A stretch of 64,000 bases of DNA from Haemophilus parainfluenzae T3T1 (GTDB taxonomy: Bacteria; Pseudomonadota; Gammaproteobacteria; Enterobacterales; Pasteurellaceae): the NCBI RefSeq assembly GCF_000210895.1, contig NC_015964.1:1943501-2007500 (forward strand), given 5' to 3'. Shown one piece after another: positions 29,734 through 39,845 of this stretch; positions within the stretch are counted from its first letter, which is position 1; the number at the start of each line of letters is the position of its first letter. Below the pieces are notes generated by a model. The model searched no databases. It was not told where the DNA came from and saw only the letters and a list, made by a program, of their open reading frames with translations. The translations under genes and the position numbers were made by a program.

Positions 29734-30693
29734 TTAATCTGGGTAAATATCTTCCCCGTCTTTTCGAGTACGAAGAAGCTGTAAAATCCAGACATATTGT
29801 TCGGGTGTTGGCGTAACGAAATACTCAATTTCTTCGTTCATCGCACGGGCTGATTGCTCAGGATCTTCGCTTAATTGCATCGGTGGGCGAATTTCCATTT
29901 CATATTTCCCACTCTTGGCGTTATAGCGAGGGAACATTGGAATAACCACCGCTTTCGCTAATTTTGCCATTTTGTTTAACCCAGGAAGCGTGGCCTTATA
30001 AGTAGCAAAGAAATCCACAAAGACACTTTGCTCAGCACCAAAATCTTCATCAGGAAGATAATACCCCATTTGACCTTGTTTGATGTGTGCTAAAAATGGC
30101 TTAATCCCATTTTGGCGAGCATGCATTTTCCCGCCAAAACGCTGACGCGCTAAAGTCCACAACCAGTCCACCAACGGATTTCGGTGCGGGTTATACATTG
30201 ACGTCATCGGCATGCCGTGTGTATGCAAAATAATGCCAGAGGCATCAATCGCCCAACCATGCGGCACCATCAAAATGATGTTATGTCCTTCAGCTTTGGC
30301 TTGTTTGATATGCTCAAGACCAATGAATTCGCTACGTTTTTGTAAATGTTTTTTAGAACGAATGGCAATTTCACCAATACCGAGCATCACTTGTGCAACC
30401 GTCACAAACATGTCTTCAATTACTTTGTTACGTTTCTCATCTGTCCAATCTGGGAAACAGAGTTTCAAATTAATTTCTGCACGAATACGCGGTTTACCGA
30501 TTTTTTTCGTGAGTGCTCGTGCCAATTTCTCAGCTAATTTATCGCGTAAACGAAATGGCACAAAAGCAAGTAACAAAAGCACAAAAATACCAAGCCAAAT
30601 CCCCCAATTTTTTGGATGCAAATATGACCATGAAAAATGTGGTTCATAGCCCGTTCGTGCCGTAATACGTAATTTTTTTTGAGAATCTGTCAT
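29734..30693 (-). CDS. lpxM: LpxM (MsbB), second late lipid A acyltransferase
   Basis: Adds the last secondary acyl chain to lipid A at the inner membrane. The catalytic H(X4)D motif is in VPHGWAIDASG near residue 143, with NPHRNPLVDWLW and YYLPDEDFGAEQSVFVDFFA downstream. I place the start at 30693 (MTDSQKKLRI), giving 319 residues; an ATG two codons earlier is possible. A hydrophobic anchor is at about 35-52. It is close to LpxL at 7029 but clearly the MsbB type. Upstream genes TSUP and mepA have the same order as HI0199-HI0197. Confidence 0.93.
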   Translation of the reverse strand: MTDSQKKLRITARTGYEPHFSWSYLHPKNWGIWLGIFVLLLLAFVPFRLRDKLAEKLARALTKKIGKPRIRAEINLKLCFPDWTDEKRNKVIEDMFVTVAQVMLGIGEIAIRSKKHLQKRSEFIGLEHIKQAKAEGHNIILMVPHGWAIDASGIILHTHGMPMTSMYNPHRNPLVDWLWTLARQRFGGKMHARQNGIKPFLAHIKQGQMGYYLPDEDFGAEQSVFVDFFATYKATLPGLNKMAKLAKAVVIPMFPRYNAKSGKYEMEIRPPMQLSEDPEQSARAMNEEIEYFVTPTPEQYVWILQLLRTRKDGEDIYPD

Positions 30694-30702
30694 AATCAAT
30701 CG

Positions 30703-31470
30703 TTAAAAATGAAACCAACCTTGATCATACGCCATTTTTATCGTCATGATAAATGACATAATCACCACCATCGGTCTAATCAGTTGTTTGCCTTTTGCCA
30801 TCACCATTTTAGCCCCTAAATTGGCACCTATCAGGCTTCCTGCCATCATGACTAACCCAACGGTCCAAATCACATGACCACCAATAAAGAAGAAAATTAA
30901 TGAAGCAAAATTTGAGGTTAAATTCATCACTTTCGCATGGGCGGTCGCTTTAGTGAGGTTAAATCCAAGTAGTGTCACACAAGCCAGATTCATTAATGAA
31001 CCCGTCCCTGGTCCGAAAAAGCCGTCATAAAAACCCAGTAATGAACCAAAACATAACGCAAAAACAGCGTAAGAAATTTGTTGTTTACGATCACTTTCAC
31101 CCAATTTAGGCGTAAATAAAAAGTATAAGCCGATCGCTAAAATGAGAAATGGAAGCCCTTTTTTAATTAATGACGCATCTAAACTTTGAATAAGCAAGGT
31201 ACCAATCACTGAACCGATAAAAATCACCAGTAAGATGAAAGAAAACTCCGATAAATTGACTGCTCTTTTACGCAAAAAGTAAATACTTGCCGACAACGCA
31301 CCGCCAAATGCTTGTAATTTATTTGTGCCTAATGCCATTGCAGGTGGCATACCTGTCATTAATAAGGCAGGGATTGTAATTAAGCCTCCGCCTCCCGCTA
31401 TCGCATCAATAAATGCGGCAATAAAGGCAGCTGCAAAAAGCATGGCTAATATATCAATCCCCAATTCCAT
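30703..31470 (-). CDS. TSUP-family (TauE/SafE, YfcA-like) permease
   Basis: A 255-residue inner-membrane protein with about eight hydrophobic helices, of the TauE/SafE sulfite/organosulfur anion exporter family. The duplicated signatures are AIAGGGGLITIPALLMTGMP near the N-terminus and GFYDGFFGPGTGSLMNLACV near residue 145. The transported compound is unknown in this clade. It is tightly packed between mepA (10 bases) and lpxM, as in H. influenzae HI0198. Confidence 0.87.
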   Translation of the reverse strand: MELGIDILAMLFAAAFIAAFIDAIAGGGGLITIPALLMTGMPPAMALGTNKLQAFGGALSASIYFLRKRAVNLSEFSFILLVIFIGSVIGTLLIQSLDASLIKKGLPFLILAIGLYFLFTPKLGESDRKQQISYAVFALCFGSLLGFYDGFFGPGTGSLMNLACVTLLGFNLTKATAHAKVMNLTSNFASLIFFFIGGHVIWTVGLVMMAGSLIGANLGAKMVMAKGKQLIRPMVVIMSFIMTIKMAYDQGWFHF

Positions 31471-31480
31471 TATTTCACTC

Positions 31481-32353
31481 CTACTCTAACCATTCGCTAC
31501 TATTTGGCGAACTCAACACTTGTTGGCATAAAAACGGTTCTGGTGGTGTCACTTTTGGTTTAGAAGAGCCTGAACCTGGTTTTGCGGGTTCAAACCAAGA
31601 ATAAAGTTCATCACCACAACCATCGCCTGCTGGTACAGGTGCTTGATCTTCACAATAAGCGGCATCTTTCGGACAAGCAATGCGCACGTGGAAATGTGAA
31701 TCATGACCAAACCATGGACGAATTTTGTGCAACCAAGCCCGATCATCTCCTGCAGTTTGACAAAGTTTTAATTTAATCGCTGGGTTCACAAAAATACGGG
31801 TGACTTTTGGATCTTGCGCAGCCAATTTAATTAGCGTTGCATGATTGTTATTCCACACATTTTCATCAACACGTTGTGTTTGACGGTTCACCACAAGCAA
31901 GCCTTTTCCATCCGAATTTAGCGCTTCGCTGTCTGTCATAGTGCCCATACGCAACCAAATATCCGCATCTAATCCCATTTGATGGCTTGCATGCCCCGTT
32001 AAAAAGCGACCACCGCCTGGCATAGCAATATCCCCAACTAACATGGTTGGTAAGCCTGCAGACTTCGCTTTTTGCCCAAGACGCTGTAAATAGGCAATCA
32101 TATCCGGATGACCATAATAGCGGTTTTTATTCATACGAATGACTTGGTACCCCTCACCTTTATAAGGCAAAGGTTCAGCACCAATAATACAACCGTTCGA
32201 ATAGCTACCAATTGGATTCGCTTTACCGTCTGTTGCTGGAATTGGACGTTTAATTCGTTGCCAGTCTTGTGGCGAGGCCGTTGTTTGTAGCGAGAAAAAA
32301 ACACTCCCTAAAACAACCGCACTTGAAAGTAATTTTGCTAAAGATTTATTCAT
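31481..32353 (-). CDS. mepA: MepA, penicillin-insensitive murein DD-endopeptidase
   Basis: Periplasmic zinc LAS peptidase that cuts peptidoglycan cross-links. The start is set at 32353 (MNKSLAKLLSSAVVLGSVFF), which gives a signal peptide ending near TTASP and has AGGAAAT upstream; the longer open frame would bury the signal. The mature part shows YSNGCIIGAEPLPYKGEGYQ, the zinc ligands in GHASHQMGLDADIWLRMG and the late FGHDSHFHVRIACP. It is 290 residues. Its neighbour aroC is also adjacent in E. coli. Confidence 0.93.
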   Translation of the reverse strand: MNKSLAKLLSSAVVLGSVFFSLQTTASPQDWQRIKRPIPATDGKANPIGSYSNGCIIGAEPLPYKGEGYQVIRMNKNRYYGHPDMIAYLQRLGQKAKSAGLPTMLVGDIAMPGGGRFLTGHASHQMGLDADIWLRMGTMTDSEALNSDGKGLLVVNRQTQRVDENVWNNNHATLIKLAAQDPKVTRIFVNPAIKLKLCQTAGDDRAWLHKIRPWFGHDSHFHVRIACPKDAAYCEDQAPVPAGDGCGDELYSWFEPAKPGSGSSKPKVTPPEPFLCQQVLSSPNSSEWLE

Positions 32354-32417
32354 AAGATTTCCTAAAACGAATGACCTTATCTTCAATAAAAGAAAAAATA
32401 AGCTTAATTTAAAAGAG

Positions 32418-33491
32418 TTATTTGCATTGCGCTTTAAAACGTAATAAATGATCGAGTAACACAATTGCGACCATGGCTTCTGCAATAGGGACTGCACGGA
32501 TTCCCACACAAGGATCATGACGGCCTTTTGTTACTACTTCAACAGGATCGCCCGCTAAATTAATGGAACGACCTGGAATAGTGATACTAGACGTCGGTTT
32601 TAGTGCAATGGTCGCAATAATTGGCTGACCAGTGCTAATGCCACCTAAAATACCGCCAGCATGGTTGCTTTCAAAACCATTGGGTGTCATTTCATCACGA
32701 TGTTCACTGCCACGCTGTTCAACCACCGCAAAACCATCGCCAATCTCGACACCTTTAACGGCATTAATCCCCATTAAGGCATGGGCTAAATCAGCATCAA
32801 GTCTATCAAAAACGGGCTCACCTAAACCAACAGGGACATTCTCTGCAATCACGGTTAGTTTGGCACCAATCGAATCCCCTTCTTTTTTCAATTCACGGAT
32901 TAATTCATCAAATTTTTCGACCGCACTTTCATCTGGACAGAAAAATGGATTGCTGTTGACTTTATCCCAATCAATTTTGCCGACAGTCTGTGGTGCAATC
33001 TTTACTTCGCCGATTTGGCTTAAAAAACCACGCACTTCAATGCCAAACTGCTCACGTAGATATTTCTTCGCAATCGCACCCGCAGCAACACGCATGGCGG
33101 TTTCTCGTGCAGAAGAACGACCACCACCGCGATAATCACGAATACCGTATTTTTGTTGATAGGTAAAATCCGCATGTCCAGGACGGAAACGATCTTTGAT
33201 ATCGCCATAATCTTGTGAACGTTGATCACCATTTTTAATGATCATTCCAATGCTGGTACCGGTTGTTTTACCTTCAAATACCCCAGATAAAATCTGTACT
33301 TCATCGTTTTCACGACGCGGTGTGGTATAGCGTGATGTACCCGGTTTACGACGATCTAAATCAGGTTGAATATCGGCTTCCGATAATTCAAGATTCGGCG
33401 GTACGCCATCTACGATACAGCCTAATGCAATACCATGTGACTCCCCAAAGGTTGTCACACGAAAAAGTTGTCCGATAGTATTCCCTGCCAT
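32418..33491 (-). CDS. aroC: Chorismate synthase
   Basis: Last step of the shikimate pathway, converting EPSP to chorismate with reduced FMN. The 357 residues carry all three signatures: [17 protein letters not shown] at the N-terminus, [20 protein letters not shown] near residue 125, and [18 protein letters not shown] near the end. It lies in a same-strand run mscK-aroC-mepA-TSUP-lpxM, with about 15 bases from mscK. Confidence 0.97.
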   Translation of the reverse strand: MAGNTIGQLFRVTTFGESHGIALGCIVDGVPPNLELSEADIQPDLDRRKPGTSRYTTPRRENDEVQILSGVFEGKTTGTSIGMIIKNGDQRSQDYGDIKDRFRPGHADFTYQQKYGIRDYRGGGRSSARETAMRVAAGAIAKKYLREQFGIEVRGFLSQIGEVKIAPQTVGKIDWDKVNSNPFFCPDESAVEKFDELIRELKKEGDSIGAKLTVIAENVPVGLGEPVFDRLDADLAHALMGINAVKGVEIGDGFAVVEQRGSEHRDEMTPNGFESNHAGGILGGISTGQPIIATIALKPTSSITIPGRSINLAGDPVEVVTKGRHDPCVGIRAVPIAEAMVAIVLLDHLLRFKAQCK

Positions 33492-33506
33492 ATTCTCTCT
33501 CTTTAA

Positions 33507-36500
33507 TTAATGATTTTTGGCTAATTTTGCCACATCAATAAATGGAATTTCTTCACCCGTATCTTTATTCTTAATAAAAATATCTAATTGGTTGAATGCA
33601 ATATCAATATTATTTTCAGCAAATAACTGATTTACGCGGCGATTAAGTGCATCAAGCGTATCATTTCGCTCAGATACTTGCCCTACATAAACACGTAATT
33701 CGTGATCTAATGTACTTGCCCCAAAGGTCAAGAATAATGCTCTTGGTTCTGGATCTTTTAAGACACTTGGTTGCTCATGCGCGGCTTGCAATAATAAGCG
33801 TTTCACCAGTTCTAAATCTGATCCATAAGCCACCCCAACGGACACGACTAAACGAGTAACGGTATTAGATAATGCCCAGTTAGTCACTTGTCCAGTAACA
33901 AAAGATTTATTTGGCACTATTACTTCTTTTCGATCCGGATCAATCATGGTAATAGCGCGAATACGGATTTTTGCCACAGTACCCGTTACATCATTGATGG
34001 TTACGGTATCGCCCACACGAATTGGACGTTCAAATAATAAAATGATACCGGAAACAAAGTTCGCAAAAATTTCCTGCATACCAAAACCGAGACCAACGGA
34101 AAGGGCGGCAAATAACCACTGTAATTTAGACCATGACATCCCTAGCGTTGAAAATGCCCATGCGCCACCCACTGCAACCAAGATATAGGTTAATAATGTT
34201 GTAATGGTATAAGGAGTACCTTGCGAAAGTTTCACTCGCGAGAAGATTAATATTTCTAAAATACCTTGAATGTTACGCACTAAAATATAGGTAATCACAA
34301 CAATGATTAACGCAACAATCAAGTTAAAGAGTGAAATCGTTTCTGTCACCACGCCAGCTTCAGTTGTTGAAGTTTGTTGCCATAAAGTAATATCACGCAA
34401 ATAGCTTACAACGGTCACTAAATCTGACCAGACATAATAGAAGATGGCAAAAAGTGCGGTCCAAATAAAGAGATCGGCAAAGCGTAGTAACTGGCTACGT
34501 ACTTCATTTAAGGCTAATCCCTCTTCTTGTTCGGTAATCACGACCACATCATCAGAGGCTGAAGCATCACTTGAATCTTGTTGTTTTTGCTGACGCTTTT
34601 CTTGTAAACGACGATAAGCTAAACGTCTTGATGCAACAGTCACACCGCGATAAATTGTATGACGCACCAACGACCACACCACCCATGCAATGTAGGTATT
34701 AATAATATGCGTAATTAAATTTAAGGCGGTGTAATAATATCCTAAAGCAATTAGCGCAATTAAAATAACAGGGACCAATTGCAATAAAACGCGCATAATT
34801 TTTAAAAGCGTTCTATCACGCTGATCCGTTGTGCTTGAACTCAAGGATTTTTCTGTACGAACAAAACGTGGTGCAATAATCACAATACAGAAAAGCAAAG
34901 CAACAATCGTATTAATTTCGCCGAGGACATCATTGGCTAAGCCGGTATCCATGACATTACTGAAAATCGACGTATTCAGTAATAACACAACAGAAACAAT
35001 AATACGTTTCGTAACATCTTGTAGGCTAGCTGCACTCTCTTTAGCAAAACCAAAATGGCGTACTAAAATACCATTCGGACGAAGAATAGCTAAAACAAAA
35101 CTAAAGAACCACCAATAGCCCGCCATACTGAGCGACCATTCCCAAAACTCTTGTGGATTTTTTACAAAGAAAAAGCCTAAAAGTTGGCAAGCTGCTAAAA
35201 ACCAAAGGGTACCTGATAACGATAAAAGCGCCGTATAAAATAACGCAAGCGGCGTATGCCACTGGCTATCAGAACGAAGCTTATTAATTTCGCCATTAAT
35301 CACGCTCAAACGTTGTTTAATCGATTCTTTAAATTTGAAAATCAACCCACCAATCACAAACAAAATAAAGACATAAGTGAGTAAATACGGCAAATTATCA
35401 AAGTTTGTTGGAAAACCTAATTTTTTACCAATACCATCAAATTGCGCTTTGAGTGACATCGGTAATTTCTTGAACCAATCTAGATTAATTGGGTTATTAC
35501 TTTTTACCCAGAAACTTTGTTGATCAAGTTTAGACTGGATCTGATCACTGATTTGTGTAATTTGTTGTTGGGTTAGCTCTAAGGAAATCGCCAAATTCAA
35601 CTGATTATTCAATGACTTAATCAAATCAGAGGCAACTTTACGACGTTCTGTCAATAAACTGGCTAATTGTGCTTTTTCCGCCGGTGTAAACGATTTGTTT
35701 TCATCCTGCTCAATTTTACTGATGTAGGCATCAATATCATAAAGCTCATTACGTTTTTGCGTGATATCAAAGATCTGTACACGTAAATCTGCAATTTGTT
35801 TTGAAAGACCTTGAATATTTAAATTGGTCGGTAGTTTTTGTTTTTGTTGCTGAATAATGCGAGAAAGCACCAACGTGCCTTGTAACGCACTGATTTGCTC
35901 ATCAATGGTACGTTGTGTCTGCGTTAAGTTATCCAACACATTTCGCATGCGTAGTTCATCTTGCGTTAATGTATTGGTTTTCTCTGTTTGCTCAAGTAAA
36001 TATTGGCTAAGTTGCGAATTTAAACCCAACTCTTTCTGGATCAGCGGATTTTGCTCAACACTTTGGTTTTGTTGTTGCGCTTGCTCAACTTGGTTTTGTG
36101 TTTTAGCCAAATTCTTTTGATTAATCGCTTCTTGAATGGCTGCAATTTGTTGCTGCAATGCTTGAACACGAGTATTTAATAGTTCATATCGGCTTTGATA
36201 AAGCACCGTCAACTGATCGCTATTTTTTAATAGTACTTGATTATAGATATTTTTTAGCTCAATCAATTGCAATTCCAACTGAATTTGCTGTTTTAACAAT
36301 GCACTTGTCGTTGGATCAGCTAATTTCTGATTCAATTCTTGCGTACGTTTAACATTGTCTGTTAAGGCTGTTTGAGCTCGTTCAGACACTGAGCTCTGTC
36401 CTGCAAGTTGCGTATTCACGGCACTTAAGGCAGATTGTGCATCTTGTTGTTGATTGGTCAGTTTCTCAACCTGAGCCTGTAGATTGGCTAAGCTTTGTGA

Positions 36501-36851
36501 AGCATAATTGGTGTTACTTGGCGTGCTTAGCTGTTTTTTAAGATTTTGAAGATCAGCGCTATTCTTCTGAATTTCAGAATCAGCATCAATAAGCGTATCT
36601 TGCAAATCGTTATTATTTTTTTGCTGTGTTTGAATTTGTTGCAAGAAATCAAGCGAAGCCTGGATTGTCGCAATATTATTTGTCTTTTCATCACCATCCG
36701 GTAATTTTTGTGCCTCGGCTAATTCACTTTTTAGCGTTTTTTCCGACGGTAAATCAGCATTACTATTCTCTGCCCAAACAGGCTGAGAAAGTGCCAGCGT
36801 AAAAACAAATGAAAGACCAAGTGCGGTCAAAACACGAGAGATTTTTTTCAT
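33507..36851 (-). CDS. mscK: MscK (KefA)-type large mechanosensitive channel
   Basis: A 1114-residue inner-membrane channel that opens under membrane tension; E. coli MscK is 1120. A signal peptide ends at QPVWA (about residue 27). A large periplasmic, Q-rich coiled-coil region reaches about residue 480. About eleven helices follow, then the MscS-like pore helix with WLFAALSVGLGFGMQEIFAN and the beta domain FERPIRVGDTVTINDVTGTV. The C-terminal alpha-beta part ends with FNQLDIFIKN. No potassium-binding extension is obvious. Confidence 0.93.
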   Translation of the reverse strand: MKKISRVLTALGLSFVFTLALSQPVWAENSNADLPSEKTLKSELAEAQKLPDGDEKTNNIATIQASLDFLQQIQTQQKNNNDLQDTLIDADSEIQKNSADLQNLKKQLSTPSNTNYASQSLANLQAQVEKLTNQQQDAQSALSAVNTQLAGQSSVSERAQTALTDNVKRTQELNQKLADPTTSALLKQQIQLELQLIELKNIYNQVLLKNSDQLTVLYQSRYELLNTRVQALQQQIAAIQEAINQKNLAKTQNQVEQAQQQNQSVEQNPLIQKELGLNSQLSQYLLEQTEKTNTLTQDELRMRNVLDNLTQTQRTIDEQISALQGTLVLSRIIQQQKQKLPTNLNIQGLSKQIADLRVQIFDITQKRNELYDIDAYISKIEQDENKSFTPAEKAQLASLLTERRKVASDLIKSLNNQLNLAISLELTQQQITQISDQIQSKLDQQSFWVKSNNPINLDWFKKLPMSLKAQFDGIGKKLGFPTNFDNLPYLLTYVFILFVIGGLIFKFKESIKQRLSVINGEINKLRSDSQWHTPLALFYTALLSLSGTLWFLAACQLLGFFFVKNPQEFWEWSLSMAGYWWFFSFVLAILRPNGILVRHFGFAKESAASLQDVTKRIIVSVVLLLNTSIFSNVMDTGLANDVLGEINTIVALLFCIVIIAPRFVRTEKSLSSSTTDQRDRTLLKIMRVLLQLVPVILIALIALGYYYTALNLITHIINTYIAWVVWSLVRHTIYRGVTVASRRLAYRRLQEKRQQKQQDSSDASASDDVVVITEQEEGLALNEVRSQLLRFADLFIWTALFAIFYYVWSDLVTVVSYLRDITLWQQTSTTEAGVVTETISLFNLIVALIIVVITYILVRNIQGILEILIFSRVKLSQGTPYTITTLLTYILVAVGGAWAFSTLGMSWSKLQWLFAALSVGLGFGMQEIFANFVSGIILLFERPIRVGDTVTINDVTGTVAKIRIRAITMIDPDRKEVIVPNKSFVTGQVTNWALSNTVTRLVVSVGVAYGSDLELVKRLLLQAAHEQPSVLKDPEPRALFLTFGASTLDHELRVYVGQVSERNDTLDALNRRVNQLFAENNIDIAFNQLDIFIKNKDTGEEIPFIDVAKLAKNH

Positions 36852-36864
36852 TAAACTAACTTTC

Positions 36865-38217
36865 CTATTGTTGCGACAGCCAATCAGCGAGTGCTTTGCG
36901 AGAAATCTTTATTGCCCCTTGGATTAAATTCGTCGGGAGTTCATAGTAGGCAATGGGTTGCTTAAATCGTTCCAATCGCCCTTGTAAAAAAACATTGAGA
37001 GATTCAACCGCACTTTCATTAAATGAGGTATGAAATTCAACAATCGCGACAGGACGATGGCCAAATTCCTCATCATGTTTAGGTAAAACAAAGACTTGTT
37101 TCACCAAATCTGATTGTGCAATCACTTTTTCAATTTCTTCCGGCTGAATATTTTCACCGCCGGAAATAAACATATTATCTAATCGGCCTTGAATGACTAA
37201 TTCGTTATCGAGCCATTGACCTTTATCTTTGGTTTGGAACCAACCTTCAGCATTAGTAAGCGGATCAACATACCCATTGCGCCAATATCCCATGGCAAGC
37301 CCGGCACCTTTTAGCCAAACTTCTTCATTCACTAACTTGAACTCTCGACCAAGCAAAGGCTGCCCCACACCGATTTTTCCATCTGATTGTTTAGCGAATG
37401 TGGTAGAAGCCATTTCGGTCATACCATAACCTGAATAACTGCGAATCCCTAATTCATTTAATGCTTGGGTTAATTTAACAGGGATTTGTGTTCCACCCAA
37501 TAATACCGCTTGAGTTTGAGTAGATTGTGGATGTTCGGCCAAATAATCAAACCAACGCTGCAATTGCGTTGGCACGAGAGAAACATGGGAAACCTCTCCA
37601 ATAGATTGATAAAAATCTTCTTTCGGTAAAACTAAGGTTGCACCTGCGTAAAGCCAGCGCCACACAATGCCTTGTCCGGAAACATGATAAAGCGGTAAAG
37701 AAAGTAGCCACGATTGCTCTTTGCCAAAATTCATTAAGGCACAAACGCCTTCCGCATTAGCTAAATGAGCAGACACATTATGCACCGCTGCTTTAGGTAA
37801 ACCAGTTGAACCCGATGTTAGCGTCATCGTTGCCGCTTTTCTAAAATCCGCTGTATGTTCGGGTAATACTTCAGCCGCTAAATAATGAATATCTTCGGTT
37901 TGATAACAAAAATCCACCCCATACACGTGGCTCAATTCTTCTCTTTTTTCTTGAGGAAATGCAGGGTTGATACCTAAAATTTTCGCGCCTAGCTGAATAA
38001 CGGCTAAATAAAGAAATAAGATCTTTTCTGAATTTTTACCACAAAAAGCAACCGCACTTTGCGCTGTCACACCTTGTTGTAAAAGAAAGGCTTCCACCTG
38101 ATTAATTTTCTCAGCAAGTTCTGCCCAAGTAAAAGGATCGCCCTGCGAATTTCGCAACGCGACCTGATTTGCATACGCTGAATTTTGGGCAAATGCTTGC
38201 CAAGGGAATTTTTGCAT
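36865..38217 (-). CDS. menE: MenE, o-succinylbenzoate-CoA ligase
   Basis: Activates o-succinylbenzoate with ATP and CoA in menaquinone synthesis. Adenylate-forming enzyme motifs are MTLTSGSTGLPKAAVHNVSA (P-loop), YSGYGMTEMA, and the hinge-side ISGGENIQPEEIEKVI. I choose ATG 38217 (MQKFPWQAFAQ, 450 residues), four bases after the seqA stop codon, because upstream residues overlap seqA and are not family-like; an ATG at 38256 is the alternative. The seqA-menE-mscK order resembles H. influenzae. Confidence 0.9.
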   Translation of the reverse strand: MQKFPWQAFAQNSAYANQVALRNSQGDPFTWAELAEKINQVEAFLLQQGVTAQSAVAFCGKNSEKILFLYLAVIQLGAKILGINPAFPQEKREELSHVYGVDFCYQTEDIHYLAAEVLPEHTADFRKAATMTLTSGSTGLPKAAVHNVSAHLANAEGVCALMNFGKEQSWLLSLPLYHVSGQGIVWRWLYAGATLVLPKEDFYQSIGEVSHVSLVPTQLQRWFDYLAEHPQSTQTQAVLLGGTQIPVKLTQALNELGIRSYSGYGMTEMASTTFAKQSDGKIGVGQPLLGREFKLVNEEVWLKGAGLAMGYWRNGYVDPLTNAEGWFQTKDKGQWLDNELVIQGRLDNMFISGGENIQPEEIEKVIAQSDLVKQVFVLPKHDEEFGHRPVAIVEFHTSFNESAVESLNVFLQGRLERFKQPIAYYELPTNLIQGAIKISRKALADWLSQQ

Positions 38218-38221
38218 TGAC

Positions 38222-38863
38222 TTAGTTGCTAACGAAATAAGGGCGAACTTCGTCAATTAAATATTCCGGCAAATGCATAGATTGCATCGCCCCTTCTAGC
38301 ATCAGCATCTTACGACCACTATTGGTATTGGTAATCACCCAATATGGTGTATCTGGGATTTGTTTTGGTTTCGTATGATTCCCCGCCACAAGCAACGTTC
38401 CTTCATCACGAGCAAAATACACACGAGTACGGCCTTGCAAGCTTTCTGTTGCCTGCGCAAAACTTTCTGGATTGGTACGATAAAGCGTACGCAATATACT
38501 TAAAAAACGCACAACTGCTTTTGGTTCTTCTTTAAATTCGGCAGAATTCAAGAGCGCACGAACTTTATCAACAATATGATTAATTGCTTCATCCGATTGT
38601 TTTTTCACTGCTTTTGGTGGCTCAACAGGTTCAACTTTTGGTTGAGATACTTCGGTTGTTTTTTCCGTTAAAACAGGCTCAGCATGCACCGCACTTTTTG
38701 GCGTTTCAGCTGACGCAACTGATTCAAAGAAATCAACTGAGCTTGTTGCGTGAGTGGGTAAATTCAACAAACGGCGAAGAATATCAGACGCACTTTCTCC
38801 AATAGATTGAGTTTGCGCCGCAATGTATTGATATAATTCTTCATCAACTTCAATTATCTTCAT
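38222..38863 (-). CDS. seqA: SeqA, negative regulator of replication initiation
   Basis: Binds hemimethylated GATC sites and sequesters the origin after firing. The start at 38863 (MKIIEVDEELYQYI) has GGAGAG upstream and matches the E. coli N-terminus MKTIEVDDELY; it gives 213 residues. The N-terminal multimerisation segment GESASDILRRLL is clear. A variable linker (about 40-105) is longer than in E. coli. The DNA-binding domain holds RFLSILRTLYRTNPESFA and QGRTRVYFA. Confidence 0.95.
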   Translation of the reverse strand: MKIIEVDEELYQYIAAQTQSIGESASDILRRLLNLPTHATSSVDFFESVASAETPKSAVHAEPVLTEKTTEVSQPKVEPVEPPKAVKKQSDEAINHIVDKVRALLNSAEFKEEPKAVVRFLSILRTLYRTNPESFAQATESLQGRTRVYFARDEGTLLVAGNHTKPKQIPDTPYWVITNTNSGRKMLMLEGAMQSMHLPEYLIDEVRPYFVSN

Positions 38864-38933
38864 TTTTTTCTCTCCGTTTGCTAAAATTTTCACCCATTAT
38901 AACGATTTCTAACCAAATTCTCACGCAAAATAT

Positions 38934-39719
38934 ATGTCATCTTCCCAATTATTAAACTATCAATTTCATCAAACAAAACAAGCAATTAATTCACCTACCT
39001 TAGTTTTTATTCACGGCTTATTTGGGGATATGAATAATCTTGGGGTTATTGCCCGTGCATTTAGTGATCACTATAATATTTTGCGTGTAGATTTACGTAA
39101 TCATGGGCATAGTTTTCATTCAGAAACAATGAATTACGGTGTCATGGCTGATGATGTATGGCAACTTATCGATCACCTTCAATTAGATAAGGTTATCTTA
39201 ATTGGTCATTCAATGGGTGGAAAAACGGCCATGAAAATGACCGCTCTTCAACCACAACGCGTGGAAAAATTAGTTGTTATTGATATTGCCCCAGTCGCAA
39301 ATAGCAGTGCTGGACATGATGATGTGTTCCGTGGTTTGTTTGCCGTGAAAAAAGCGCAGCCACAAACTCGTCAACAAGCTAAGCCTATTTTAGAAACTGA
39401 AATTGCCGATCCGAGTGTGGTGCAATTTATGTTGAAATCTTTTGAGCCGACTTCAAGCGAATATTTTCGTTTCAATTTGACCGCACTTTTTGAGCATTAT
39501 GCGGAACTGATGGATTGGCAGGAAGTTTGCGCTAATACGCCTACTCTCTTTATTAAAGGCGGACTTTCCTCCTATATTAAAGAAGAATACACGGATGCAA
39601 TTTTGAAACAATTCCCGAATGCCACCTCCTTCACTATCAATGGTTGTGGGCACTGGGTTCATGCGGAAAAACCTGATTTTGTGATACGTGCAATTGATAG
39701 GTTTCTAAATAAGAATTAA
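38934..39719 (+). CDS. ybfF: YbfF-type alpha/beta-hydrolase esterase
   Basis: A 261-residue cytoplasmic acyl esterase. The nucleophile elbow is GHSMGGKTAMKM near residue 96, the oxyanion region is FIHGLFGDMNNLG, and the catalytic histidine lies in CGHWVHAEKPD near the C-terminus. It is divergent from seqA and upstream of fldA; the same gene order seqA/ybfF/fldA/fur exists in E. coli and H. influenzae. The start has no strong ribosome site. Confidence 0.9.
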   Translation: MSSSQLLNYQFHQTKQAINSPTLVFIHGLFGDMNNLGVIARAFSDHYNILRVDLRNHGHSFHSETMNYGVMADDVWQLIDHLQLDKVILIGHSMGGKTAMKMTALQPQRVEKLVVIDIAPVANSSAGHDDVFRGLFAVKKAQPQTRQQAKPILETEIADPSVVQFMLKSFEPTSSEYFRFNLTALFEHYAELMDWQEVCANTPTLFIKGGLSSYIKEEYTDAILKQFPNATSFTINGCGHWVHAEKPDFVIRAIDRFLNKN

Positions 39720-39726
39720 TCGTTTT

Positions 39727-39762
39727 AAATGAGAATTATTCTATTCAAATGAGAATTCATTT
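39727..39762 (+). promoter_or_regulatory. Tandem Fur boxes upstream of fldA-fur
   Basis: Two adjoining motifs: AGAATTATTCT inside 39728-39746, and AAATGA-GAAT-TCATTT at 39747-39762. Both resemble the Fur 7-1-7 consensus, and the direct repeat AAATGAGAATT is obvious. A -10-like TTATAG follows. Fur repression of fldA and of fur itself under iron sufficiency is established in relatives. Confidence 0.7.
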
Positions 39763-39845
39763 ATGTTATAGTTCGCACAAATTGTGGGTCTTTGATCCCT
39801 TATCTTTTTTCTACTCACCTAATTTTATTTCAAAAGGAAAGAACA